From contig CAITID010000015.1 in the NCBI GenBank assembly GCA_903892335.1, positions 1-10,466 of the forward strand: 10,466 bases of DNA. Reading direction: 5' to 3'. The stretch is from an uncultured Actinomycetes bacterium (lineage in GTDB: Bacteria; Actinomycetota; Actinomycetes; Nanopelagicales; Nanopelagicaceae). Shown here in pieces: positions 1-7,026 of this stretch. The notes under the pieces are model-generated. The model did no database searches, was not told where the DNA came from, and saw nothing but the letters and a program-made list of their open reading frames with translations. A program made the position numbers and the translations under genes. Numbering within the stretch: the stretch's first letter is position 1; each line of letters begins with the position of its first letter.

Positions 1-1
1 T

Positions 2-457
2 GAAGACCAACTATTTAATTTTGCCCAAGTGTTAACTGCTAACCCAGAGCTGCGTCAGGCATTAAATACCGCAGCAGATTCTGATTCTGGCAAGGTGGCA
101 TTACTGGAATCAATTGTTAAAGGTAAGTACGCAAATTCAACCCTTAACTTACTTCGTCGAGTAGTTGTATTACGTCGCGGTCGAAATCTTGATGCGACAT
201 TAGCTGCATACTCACACTATGTTTCAATTCGCCGAAATCGCATAGTTGCACATGTTAAAACTGCTGTGGCACTTAGCCCAGGGCAACAACAAAATTTGAT
301 TACCTCACTTAGCAAGGCAATTGGTAAATCAGTTCATATAAATGTTGAGGTAGATCCTAAGGTTTTAGGTGGCATTTCGATTCGCTACGGCGATGAGATT
401 ATTGATGGCACCGTTGTTAATCGTTTAGCAGAGGCGAGCAGAGCGCTCGTAGGTTAA
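2..457 (+). CDS. atpH: ATP synthase F1 delta subunit, C-terminal part (5' end outside window)
   Basis: This is the C-terminal part (151 residues) of the delta subunit (OSCP family), which links the F1 head to the peripheral stalk of F1Fo ATP synthase at the membrane. The reading frame is open from base 2, and the residues before the first possible internal start (GTG at 29), EDQLFNFAQ, read smoothly into the family pattern, so the gene begins upstream of the window. The C-terminal end has the family's hallmark DPKVLGGISIRYGDEIIDGT followed by a short helix ending in RALVG. Actinobacterial delta subunits are usually near 270 residues, so roughly the first 120 are missing here. It lies 59 bases upstream of atpA in the usual order delta-alpha-gamma-beta-epsilon. 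The family assignment is secure; only the N-terminus is unknown. Confidence 0.95.
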   Translation, partial: EDQLFNFAQVLTANPELRQALNTAADSDSGKVALLESIVKGKYANSTLNLLRRVVVLRRGRNLDATLAAYSHYVSIRRNRIVAHVKTAVALSPGQQQNLITSLSKAIGKSVHINVEVDPKVLGGISIRYGDEIIDGTVVNRLAEASRALVG

Positions 458-468
458 ATCAAAAGAAT

Positions 469-493
469 TAACTAGAGATAACCTTTCTAGTTA
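469..493 (+). other. Hairpin in the atpH-atpA gap
   Basis: An 8-base perfect inverted repeat, TAACTAGA (469-476) and TCTAGTTA (486-493), is separated by a 9-base loop. It sits between the atpH stop and the atpA ribosome-binding region. It is not followed by a T-run, so it does not look like an intrinsic terminator. It could stabilise or mark an mRNA processing end that sets the relative level of the alpha subunit message. That role is inference; the palindrome itself is plain in the sequence. Confidence 0.45.
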
Positions 494-496
494 TAT

Positions 497-516
497 AAAG
501 AGAGAGAAGAGAGAAG
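497..516 (+). promoter_or_regulatory. All-purine ribosome-binding tract before atpA
   Basis: Twenty consecutive purines, mainly GA repeats, run directly up to the atpA ATG. There is no canonical GGAGG, only GAGA/AAGAG units that could pair partly with the anti-Shine-Dalgarno end of 16S rRNA. The motif AGAGAGAA (501-508) recurs before atpG (2168-2175). It is probably an alternative ribosome-binding site for a highly expressed gene. Confidence 0.5.
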
Positions 517-2154
517 ATGGCTGAAGTTACGATCCGCCCGGAAGAGATCCGCGATGCGCTGGCAAAGCATGTCGCAGCTTATAAACCAGGGGCTGCAGTA
601 AAAGATGAAATCGGAACAGTAACCGAGGCAGGTGATGGCATCGCGCGTATCGAAGGTCTGCCATCGACCATGACCAATGAATTATTAAAGTTTGAAAATG
701 GCACATTAGGACTAGCGCTGAACTTAGATGTTCGCGAAATCGGTGTTGTTATTTTGGGTGAGTTCACCGGAATTGAAGAAGGAACATCAGTTCGTCGTAC
801 TGGAGAAATTCTCTCTGTTCCAGTTGGCGATGGTTTCCTAGGACGTGTTGTTGATGCACTTGGCCGACCAATTGACGGCAAGGGTGAGATCAAAGCCGAA
901 ACAACTCGCGCACTTGAAATTCAAGCGCCATCTGTTGTGCAACGCCAGCCAGTTAAAGAGCCAATGCAAACTGGTATCAAAGCAATTGACTCGATGACTG
1001 CAATCGGTCGAGGTCAACGTCAATTAATTATTGGTGATCGCCAAACTGGTAAGACTGCAATTGCAATTGACACCATCATCAACCAGTTAGAAAACTGGAA
1101 GAGTGGGGATCCAAAGAAGCAGGTTAAATGTATTTATGTTGCGATTGGTCAAAAGGGTTCAACAATTGCTTCCGTTAAAGGTGCATTAGAAGCTGCTGGT
1201 GCGATGGAGTACACAACAATTGTGGCTGCTCCTGCATCTGATCCTGCTGGCTTTAAATATCTAGCCCCATACACCGGCTCATCAATTGGTCAGCACTGGA
1301 TGTATAACGGACAACATGTATTAATTATTTTTGATGATCTTTCAAAGCAGGCTGAGGCTTATCGTTCAGTCTCGCTATTGCTAAGGCGCCCACCGGGCCG
1401 CGAGGCTTACCCAGGAGATGTGTTTTATTTACACTCTCGTTTGCTTGAGCGTTGTGCGAAGTTATCTGATGAATTAGGTGGTGGCTCCATGACTGGCCTA
1501 CCAATCATTGAAACAAAAGGTAATGACGTATCTGCATTCATTCCGACCAACGTAATTTCTATTACCGATGGTCAGTGTTTCTTAGAAACAGATCTATTTA
1601 ACGCGGGTGTTCGCCCAGCGATTAACGTAGGTATTTCAGTCTCTCGCGTTGGTTCATCGGCCCAAACAAAGGCGATGAAAAAGATTGCTGGACGTTTGCG
1701 TCTTGATCTTGCTCAGTTCCGTGAGCTAGAAGCATTCGCTGCTTTTGGTTCAGATCTAGATGCTGCTTCAAAGGCACAGCTAGAGCGCGGTGCGCGAATG
1801 GTTGAATTGTTAAAACAAGGTCAGTACTCACCATTTTCCGTAGAGCGCCAAGTAGCTTCAATTTGGGCAGGAACTACCGGCAAGATGGATTCAATTCCAG
1901 TTGCTGATATTCGCCGCTTTGAAAGTGAGTTCTTAGATTTCATTGCTCGTGAGCGCAAGGGGATTAATGATGCAATCTCATCAACTCGCGAATTAAGTGA
2001 TGACACAATCGCATCCCTTGAAGAGGCGATCGCCACATTTAAAACTCAATTTAAATCATCGGTTGCACCAGCTGTAAATGAGAAAAAAGCTGATGCTTTA
2101 ACTGATTTGGATAATGAGCAAATTACCCGTCAAGTTCCATCGGTTAAAAGATAA
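517..2154 (+). CDS. atpA: ATP synthase F1 alpha subunit
   Basis: This is the non-catalytic nucleotide-binding subunit of F1; three copies alternate with beta in the hexamer that makes ATP. At 545 residues it has a normal actinobacterial length. Visible features in order are the N-terminal beta-barrel domain with the DGIARIEGL motif near residue 40, the P-loop GDRQTGKT at 173-180, the family signature PGREAYPGDVFYLHSRLLERC, and Walker B VLIIFDD ending at Asp273-Asp274. The SVSRVG segment carries Arg377, the alpha arginine that reaches into the catalytic site on beta. The ATG at 517 is chosen because MAEVTIRPEEI matches the usual actinobacterial start and follows the purine tract. The gene lies between atpH and atpG in the standard order. 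The C-terminal tail (about the last 25 residues) is polar and probably flexible. No defects were seen. Confidence 0.98.
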   Translation: MAEVTIRPEEIRDALAKHVAAYKPGAAVKDEIGTVTEAGDGIARIEGLPSTMTNELLKFENGTLGLALNLDVREIGVVILGEFTGIEEGTSVRRTGEILSVPVGDGFLGRVVDALGRPIDGKGEIKAETTRALEIQAPSVVQRQPVKEPMQTGIKAIDSMTAIGRGQRQLIIGDRQTGKTAIAIDTIINQLENWKSGDPKKQVKCIYVAIGQKGSTIASVKGALEAAGAMEYTTIVAAPASDPAGFKYLAPYTGSSIGQHWMYNGQHVLIIFDDLSKQAEAYRSVSLLLRRPPGREAYPGDVFYLHSRLLERCAKLSDELGGGSMTGLPIIETKGNDVSAFIPTNVISITDGQCFLETDLFNAGVRPAINVGISVSRVGSSAQTKAMKKIAGRLRLDLAQFRELEAFAAFGSDLDAASKAQLERGARMVELLKQGQYSPFSVERQVASIWAGTTGKMDSIPVADIRRFESEFLDFIARERKGINDAISSTRELSDDTIASLEEAIATFKTQFKSSVAPAVNEKKADALTDLDNEQITRQVPSVKR

Positions 2155-2160
2155 TCAGAC

Positions 2161-2180
2161 AGAGATAAGAGAGAAAACAA
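2161..2180 (+). promoter_or_regulatory. GA-rich ribosome-binding region before atpG
   Basis: The 26-base gap between atpA and atpG contains AGAGATAA (2161-2168) overlapping AGAGAGAA (2168-2175), five bases before the ATG. Both 8-mers also occur in the atpH-atpA gap (474-481 and 501-508). As with atpA there is no GGAGG, so this looks like a shared, non-canonical purine-rich initiation signal. Confidence 0.45.
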
Positions 2181-3089
2181 ATGGGTGCCCAACTTCGTAT
2201 TTATCGCCGCCGTATGCGGTCGGTAAAGGCGACTAAGAAGATAACCAAGGCGATGGAGCTAATCTCTGCTTCACGCATTGTTAAGGCGCAACAAAAAGTT
2301 GCCGCCTCATCTCCTTATGCAAATGAGTTGACCCGCGCCGTATCTGCTGTTGCATCTTTGTCTAGTACCAACCATCCATTAACAACAGAGTCTGCAAATC
2401 CAAAGCGTGCTGCGGTGTTAATTATTACGGCAGACCGCGGTATGGCTGGTGCTTACTCAAATGCAGCGATTAAAGAGGGCGATCAATTAGTAACTCTCCT
2501 TGAATCCCGCGGACTTGAGGTTAATCCGTATTTGGTAGGACGAAAAGGAATTAACTTCTATAAGTTTCGTAACCGCAAAATTACACAATCTTGGTCAGGT
2601 TTTTCAGATAACCCAACTTATGCACACGCCAAAGAGGTATCTGATTCTTTGATTGCCGCCTTTATTGCTGATGCGCAAACTGATCCAAATGGTGTCGATG
2701 AGCTACACATTATTTATACCGAGTTTAAATCGATGATCACCCAGACTCCAGATGCAAAGCGAATGCTGCCACTTGAAGTTGTTGAATCATCTGCACCAGC
2801 TGGCTTACTGCCAATGTATGAATTCGAACCAAATGCCGGCGAGGTATTAAATGCACTTCTTCCTCGCTACATTCAGGCTCGAGTATTTAACGCGATGTTG
2901 CAATCTGCAGCTTCTGAGCATGCAGCACGCCGTCGCGCTATGAAATCAGCAACTGACAATGCTGATGAATTAATTAAGTCGTTAACGCGACTTGCAAATG
3001 CGGCTCGTCAAGCCGAAATTACCCAAGAGATCAGTGAAATCGTAGGCGGCGCAGATGCGTTGGCCTCAGCTAGCGCAGGGAGCGAATAA
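2181..3089 (+). CDS. atpG: ATP synthase F1 gamma subunit
   Basis: This is the central rotor shaft of F1, which turns inside the alpha-beta hexamer and couples proton flow to catalysis. It is 302 residues long, typical for actinobacteria. The N-terminal coiled-coil helix carries the conserved KATKKITKAMELISASR stretch (about residues 16-32). The middle Rossmann-like domain has TADRGMAGAYS near residue 90. The C-terminal helix holds the conserved ARRRAMKSATDNADELI segment followed by ARQAEITQEISEIVGGA. The stop codon overlaps the atpD start by one base (TAATG), indicating translational coupling between gamma and beta. The ATG at 2181 gives the canonical MGAQLR start. Confidence 0.98.
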   Translation: MGAQLRIYRRRMRSVKATKKITKAMELISASRIVKAQQKVAASSPYANELTRAVSAVASLSSTNHPLTTESANPKRAAVLIITADRGMAGAYSNAAIKEGDQLVTLLESRGLEVNPYLVGRKGINFYKFRNRKITQSWSGFSDNPTYAHAKEVSDSLIAAFIADAQTDPNGVDELHIIYTEFKSMITQTPDAKRMLPLEVVESSAPAGLLPMYEFEPNAGEVLNALLPRYIQARVFNAMLQSAASEHAARRRAMKSATDNADELIKSLTRLANAARQAEITQEISEIVGGADALASASAGSE

Positions 3090-4510
3090 TGTCAGTTAAA
3101 ACAGCAACTGGAAGAGTTGCCCGTGTAATTGGACCGGTAGTGGATATTGAATTTCCCGCCGATGCAATGCCAGCCATCTTTAATGCGTTAAATGTTGAGG
3201 TAACAGTAGGAGGTGAGACTAAGAAGTTAACCCTTGAAGTTGCACAACACATTGGTGACAACTTAGTTCGCGCAATCTCTATGCAACCAACTGACGGCAT
3301 GGTCCGTGGTGCAACCGTTTCCGACACTGGATCTGCGATCTCGGTTCCTGTTGGCGATGTAACAAAAGGCCACGTTTTCAATACCTTGGGTGAATCACTA
3401 GATGTTCCAACATCATCATTAGATATTAAGGAGCGTTGGCCAATCCACCGCACAGCTCCAGCCTTTGATCAACTTGAATCAAAGACAGAGATGTTTGAAA
3501 CCGGTATCAAAGTTATTGATCTACTAACACCATATGTGCGCGGTGGAAAGATTGGTCTATTTGGTGGCGCCGGTGTAGGAAAGACAGTTTTGATTCAAGA
3601 AATGATTTATCGTGTATCTGAAAACTTCGGTGGAGTATCTGTATTCGCCGGTGTTGGTGAGCGTACTCGTGAAGGTAATGACTTGTTCCTTGAAATGACG
3701 GAAACCGGAGTTATCAATAAGACTGCATTAGTTTTCGGACAGATGGATGAGCCACCTGGCACACGTTTGCGAGTTGCTCTGTCTGCACTAACAATGGCTG
3801 AATACTTCCGCGATGTGCAAAAACAGGATGTGCTTTTATTCATCGATAATATCTTCCGCTTTACCCAAGCTGGATCTGAGGTTTCAACACTTCTAGGTCG
3901 TATGCCATCTGCAGTTGGTTACCAACCAACACTTGCTGATGAGATGGGTCAGCTGCAAGAGCGAATTACTTCAACTCGTGGTCACTCAATTACCTCGATG
4001 CAAGCAATTTATGTTCCTGCTGATGACATCACCGACCCAGCTCCACACACCACCTTCGCTCACTTGGACGCAACGACAGTGTTGTCTCGTCCAATTTCTG
4101 AGCTTGGTATCTATCCTGCGGTAGATCCACTTGATTCAACATCACGTATTTTGGATCCACGTTATATTGGTGAGCACCACTTCCGTGTGGCAAACCGAGT
4201 TAAACAAATTCTGCAACGTTACAAGGATCTGCAAGACATTATTGCAATTCTTGGTATCGATGAACTCTCTGAAGAGGATCGAATTCTCGTAGGCCGTGCT
4301 CGTCGTATTCAACGATTCTTGTCACAAAATACTTTCGTAGCAAAGGTCTTTACTGGCCTTGATGGTTCATTTGTGCCACTGTCTGAAACAATTTCAGCAT
4401 TTGAAGCACTAGCTGATGGAAAGTATGACCATGTTCCTGAGCAAGCCTTCTTTATGTGTGGTGGCTTAGAAGATGTGGAACGCAAAGCAGCAGAGTTGGC
4501 TAAGTCCTAA
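3089..4510 (+). CDS. atpD: ATP synthase F1 beta subunit (catalytic)
   Basis: This is the catalytic subunit of F1 (EC 7.1.2.2). It is 473 residues, a normal length. The P-loop GGAGVGKT spans 159-166 with Lys165. The catalytic Glu191 lies in GVGERTREGNDL, spaced 26 residues from the lysine as in other beta subunits. Walker B LLFIDN carries Asp253. The DELSEED loop, which pushes on gamma during rotation, is intact at 391-397. The start ATG overlaps the atpG stop (TAATG), and a GGGAG Shine-Dalgarno lies at 3078-3082 inside the end of atpG. The stop is two bases before atpC. All key residues are present. Confidence 0.99.
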   Translation: MSVKTATGRVARVIGPVVDIEFPADAMPAIFNALNVEVTVGGETKKLTLEVAQHIGDNLVRAISMQPTDGMVRGATVSDTGSAISVPVGDVTKGHVFNTLGESLDVPTSSLDIKERWPIHRTAPAFDQLESKTEMFETGIKVIDLLTPYVRGGKIGLFGGAGVGKTVLIQEMIYRVSENFGGVSVFAGVGERTREGNDLFLEMTETGVINKTALVFGQMDEPPGTRLRVALSALTMAEYFRDVQKQDVLLFIDNIFRFTQAGSEVSTLLGRMPSAVGYQPTLADEMGQLQERITSTRGHSITSMQAIYVPADDITDPAPHTTFAHLDATTVLSRPISELGIYPAVDPLDSTSRILDPRYIGEHHFRVANRVKQILQRYKDLQDIIAILGIDELSEEDRILVGRARRIQRFLSQNTFVAKVFTGLDGSFVPLSETISAFEALADGKYDHVPEQAFFMCGGLEDVERKAAELAKS

Positions 4511-4512
4511 CG

Positions 4513-4761
4513 ATGCTAAGAGTTGAGGTAGTAACCCCGGAGAAGCGGGTGTGGTCTGGTGAAGCAAAGATGGTATCTGCGCGCACACTAGAAGGAGATC
4601 TAGGTGTTCTACCTGATCACGCACCGCTTCTTGGAGTTCTTGCCGATGGCACTGTTTCAATTAAAACTACTGATGGCTCCGTTAATGACTTTGTAATTCA
4701 CGGCGGTTTTATCTCAGTTGCAAATAACCGAGTTTCAATTCTTGGTGAGAGCGCTAATTAA
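4513..4761 (+). CDS. atpC: ATP synthase F1 epsilon subunit, beta-sandwich domain only
   Basis: This is the epsilon subunit, which sits at the foot of gamma and contacts the c-ring; in many bacteria its C-terminal helices also inhibit ATP hydrolysis. The protein is only 82 residues. It contains the complete N-terminal beta-sandwich, with the family pattern EVVTPEKRVWSGEAKMV near the start and LEGDLGVLPDHAPLLGVL (about 27-44), and ends after the last strand (FISVANNRVSILGE). The C-terminal helical hairpin seen in E. coli (about 138 residues in all) and in mycobacteria (about 121) is absent. The start is two bases after the atpD stop with no clear Shine-Dalgarno, so translation is probably by reinitiation. 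Its stop overlaps the stop of convergent glpX by four bases. Confidence 0.95.
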   Translation: MLRVEVVTPEKRVWSGEAKMVSARTLEGDLGVLPDHAPLLGVLADGTVSIKTTDGSVNDFVIHGGFISVANNRVSILGESAN

Positions 4762-5738
4762 TTAAATCGGTGTTCGGTTTCAATGATTCGAACGGTTTTT
4801 GATCTTCCTCTAATAACTAATGATTGGCTTACTGCGCCAAATGCGGTGTGGCGAACACCTTTTAGTAACTCGCCATCGGTGATTCCAGTAGCTGAAAAGA
4901 AAACATCATCGGATGAAACTAAATCATTTGTGGTGTAAACCTTTGATAAGTCATAGCCAGCATTTTTAGCACTAGCGCGCTCGCCATCACTGCGTGGATG
5001 TAGTTGGCCTTGGATAACTCCGCCAAGTGCTCGCATTGCAGCAGCGGTAACAACGCCTTCAGGTGTTCCACCGATTCCCATCAAAATATCAATGCCTGTA
5101 TTTGGTCTTGCAGTTTCAATTGCAGCTGCCACATCACCATCTCTAATCAATCTAATTCGAGCACCTGCAGCCCGTAACTCTTTTAATAATTCATCATGGC
5201 GCGGGCGATCTAAGACAATCACAGTTATGTCGCTGACATCTACGCCCTTTGCTTTTGCGACCCTGCGAACATTTTCACCAGCTGGCGCCGTAATATCAAT
5301 AACGGATGCTGCCTCTGGTCCAGTAACAATTTTGTTCATGTAATAAACATCTTTTGGATCAAACATTGAACCGCGCGGTGCAAGTGCGATCACACTTACT
5401 GCGCCATTTAAACCTGCTGAGGTAAGAGTTGTGCCATCAATTGGGTCAACTGCCACATCACACAATGGACCATTGCCATTTCCAACTACTTCACCATTGT
5501 GCAACATCGGTGCGTTATCTTTTTCACCCTCACCAATCACAATCACACCTTGCATATCAACGGTATTAATCATCTTGCGCATTGCAGCAACAGCTGCGCC
5601 ATCTGCAGCATCCTTATCACCACGGCCTACCCAAGCCGATGCGGCAACTGCGGCAGTTTCAGTAACACGCACTAACTCCAGCGCTAAGTTTCTATCCGGT
5701 GAGTAATTAGCGGCTGAATCTTTAGATTCGAGTGACAT
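4758..5738 (-). CDS. glpX: Class II fructose-1,6-bisphosphatase
   Basis: Hydrolyses fructose-1,6-bisphosphate to fructose-6-phosphate and phosphate (EC 3.1.3.11), the gluconeogenic step; GlpX is the main enzyme for it in many actinobacteria. The protein has 326 residues from the ATG at 5738. Diagnostic motifs are DRNLALELVRVTE near the N-terminus, VIGEGEKD (67-74), VAVDPIDGTT (95-104) and GIGGTPEGV (221-229). Asp46, Glu70, Asp98, Asp101 and Glu227 fall at positions equivalent to the metal-binding residues described for E. coli GlpX. The start lies inside the end of murA (17-base overlap), so the two genes are probably cotranscribed and coupled. A GTG at 5744 in the same frame could add two residues. 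The 3' end overlaps atpC on the other strand. Acts in the cytoplasm. Confidence 0.95.
   Translation of the reverse strand: MSLESKDSAANYSPDRNLALELVRVTETAAVAASAWVGRGDKDAADGAAVAAMRKMINTVDMQGVIVIGEGEKDNAPMLHNGEVVGNGNGPLCDVAVDPIDGTTLTSAGLNGAVSVIALAPRGSMFDPKDVYYMNKIVTGPEAASVIDITAPAGENVRRVAKAKGVDVSDITVIVLDRPRHDELLKELRAAGARIRLIRDGDVAAAIETARPNTGIDILMGIGGTPEGVVTAAAMRALGGVIQGQLHPRSDGERASAKNAGYDLSKVYTTNDLVSSDDVFFSATGITDGELLKGVRHTAFGAVSQSLVIRGRSKTVRIIETEHRFN
4771..4800 (+). terminator. Candidate intrinsic terminator of the atp operon, inside glpX
   Basis: Ten bases after the atpC stop, GTTCG (4772-4776) pairs with CGAAC (4789-4793). The stem extends by one G-T wobble on each side, the loop is about 10 bases, and five Ts follow at 4796-4800. 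The stem is short for an intrinsic terminator, but the position directly after the last atp gene fits. It lies within the antisense strand of the glpX C-terminal codons. Confidence 0.4.
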
Positions 5739-6978
5739 CAGCACCTAACTCTGTTAATTGTCTTGCAAAATCTGGGTAACCCCGATCAATATGAAAGCCA
5801 TCTTCAATAATTGTCTCACCATCACTAACTAGAGCCGCTAGTACTAAACCAGCGCCGGCTCGAATATCAGTTGCTGCAACTGGGGCTGCTGATAATTGTT
5901 TGATTCCAGTAATTGCAGCGTGGTGGCCATCTACTGAAACTTTGGCACCTAATCTGAGCAACTCATTTACAAACATAAATCTTCCTTCAAATACATTTTC
6001 GGTAACTAGGGAGGTGCCATCTGCAATTGCATTTAAGGTGATAACCATTGGTTGTAAATCAGTTGGAAATCCTGGGTAGGGAAGTGTTGCAACATCAACT
6101 GAAGATGGCCGGCGATCCATCTTTACTCTAAAGCCATTCTCAGTTGTAGTAATTACTGCACCCGCTGCAACCAACTTATCAAGTGGTAGCTCTAAATGAT
6201 CTGCTCTGCCATTTTCTATTGTGATATCACCACGTGTCATTGCTGCGGCAAATGCCCAAGTACCGGCAACTATTCGATCCGGCAGCGTTGCATGGGTAGC
6301 GGGATTTAATTTAGTAACACCAGTTACTTCGATAGTGTGTGAACCCAAGCCAGTTATTTTTGCGCCCATTGCAATTAAGAACTCACCAAGATCTACTACA
6401 TCTGGCTCGCGAGCAGCATTATCAATTGTTGTTACACCTTTGGCCAAGACGGCTGCGGTCATTAAATTTTCTGTAGCGCCAACACTTGGAAACTCTAAAG
6501 TTATAGCGGCACCAACTAAGCCAGTTGGTGCTTGTGCGATTACATAGCCGTGTTCTGAATGAACTTGTGCGCCCATTTGCGTTAAGCCATCAATATGAAA
6601 ATCTAACCCGCGTGATCCAATAGCATCTCCACCAGGAAGTGCAACCTCAGCTTTTTTAACTCTGGTAACAAGTGGGCCTAATACATTTATTGAAGCACGA
6701 AGCTTTCTAACTAAATCATAATCTGCTCGGTGTGTGATCTCATTTGGTACGTCAATTGATACCTCTGATTTACTCTTACTAATTTCAACCTTGCAACCAA
6801 GACGAGTTAATAACTCAGCCATGTATTCAACATCTGCGATGTCGGGCAGATTTGTGATGGTGCTTTTACCTGGCGCCAGCAATGTGGCCGCCATTAATTT
6901 TAAGGCGGAGTTTTTAGCACCAGATACTTTTACAACTCCAGAAAGTCGGGCGCCGCCAACAACCCGAAATCGATCCAT
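5722..6978 (-). CDS. murA: UDP-N-acetylglucosamine 1-carboxyvinyltransferase, Asp-type active site
   Basis: Transfers enolpyruvate from phosphoenolpyruvate to UDP-GlcNAc (EC 2.5.1.7), the first committed step of peptidoglycan synthesis, in the cytoplasm. The 418-residue length is normal. Seen in order: MDRFRVVGG start, substrate-binding Lys22-Asn23 in VSGAKNSALKLM, the active-site loop LPGGDAIGSR (114-123), YPGFPTDLQP with Asp307, and HIDRGYPDF with Arg399 near the end. The residue equivalent to E. coli Cys115 is Asp118, as known for mycobacterial MurA, where Asp confers insensitivity to fosfomycin. ATG 6978 is preferred over an in-frame TTG at 6999 because homologues start MDRF and because a TACAAT hexamer ends 7 bases before the ATG. 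It overlaps glpX downstream and is divergent from the adenosyltransferase gene. Confidence 0.97.
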   Translation of the reverse strand: MDRFRVVGGARLSGVVKVSGAKNSALKLMAATLLAPGKSTITNLPDIADVEYMAELLTRLGCKVEISKSKSEVSIDVPNEITHRADYDLVRKLRASINVLGPLVTRVKKAEVALPGGDAIGSRGLDFHIDGLTQMGAQVHSEHGYVIAQAPTGLVGAAITLEFPSVGATENLMTAAVLAKGVTTIDNAAREPDVVDLGEFLIAMGAKITGLGSHTIEVTGVTKLNPATHATLPDRIVAGTWAFAAAMTRGDITIENGRADHLELPLDKLVAAGAVITTTENGFRVKMDRRPSSVDVATLPYPGFPTDLQPMVITLNAIADGTSLVTENVFEGRFMFVNELLRLGAKVSVDGHHAAITGIKQLSAAPVAATDIRAGAGLVLAALVSDGETIIEDGFHIDRGYPDFARQLTELGADVTRI

Positions 6979-6984
6979 GCGGTA

Positions 6985-6990
6985 ATTGTA
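6985..6990 (-). promoter_or_regulatory. Predicted -10 element of murA (leaderless start)
   Basis: On the minus strand TACAAT occupies positions -12 to -7 relative to the A of the murA ATG. That places the transcription start on the start codon itself, the geometry of leaderless actinobacterial transcripts. No Shine-Dalgarno is visible before the ATG, which agrees. A clear -35 is not seen. Confidence 0.5.
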
Positions 6991-6991
6991 A

Positions 6992-7020
6992 TTGCCCAAC
7001 CAGTAATGCTGGACTAGGGT
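6992..7020 (+). promoter_or_regulatory. Predicted promoter of the adenosyltransferase gene
   Basis: TTGCCC (6992-6997, four of six matches to TTGACA), a 17-base spacer, and TAGGGT (7015-7020, fitting TANNNT) end exactly 7 bases before the ATG at 7027, consistent with a leaderless message. The AGGG inside the hexamer could instead serve as a Shine-Dalgarno, so the two readings compete. The -35 adjoins the murA -10, so the divergent promoters share one 48-base region. Confidence 0.45.
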
Positions 7021-7026
7021 GCGGTT

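Noticed and set aside
838..1023. Several minus-strand open frames within atpA and atpD
   Set aside because: All lie antisense to strongly conserved catalytic regions and show no family features.
5431..5706. A plus-strand open frame within glpX
   Set aside because: Antisense to highly conserved GlpX motifs, with no ribosome site or recognisable product.
6979..6999. TTG start for murA giving seven extra residues
   Set aside because: MurA homologues begin MDRF at the ATG; the extra stretch contains the likely -10 hexamer and has no ribosome site.
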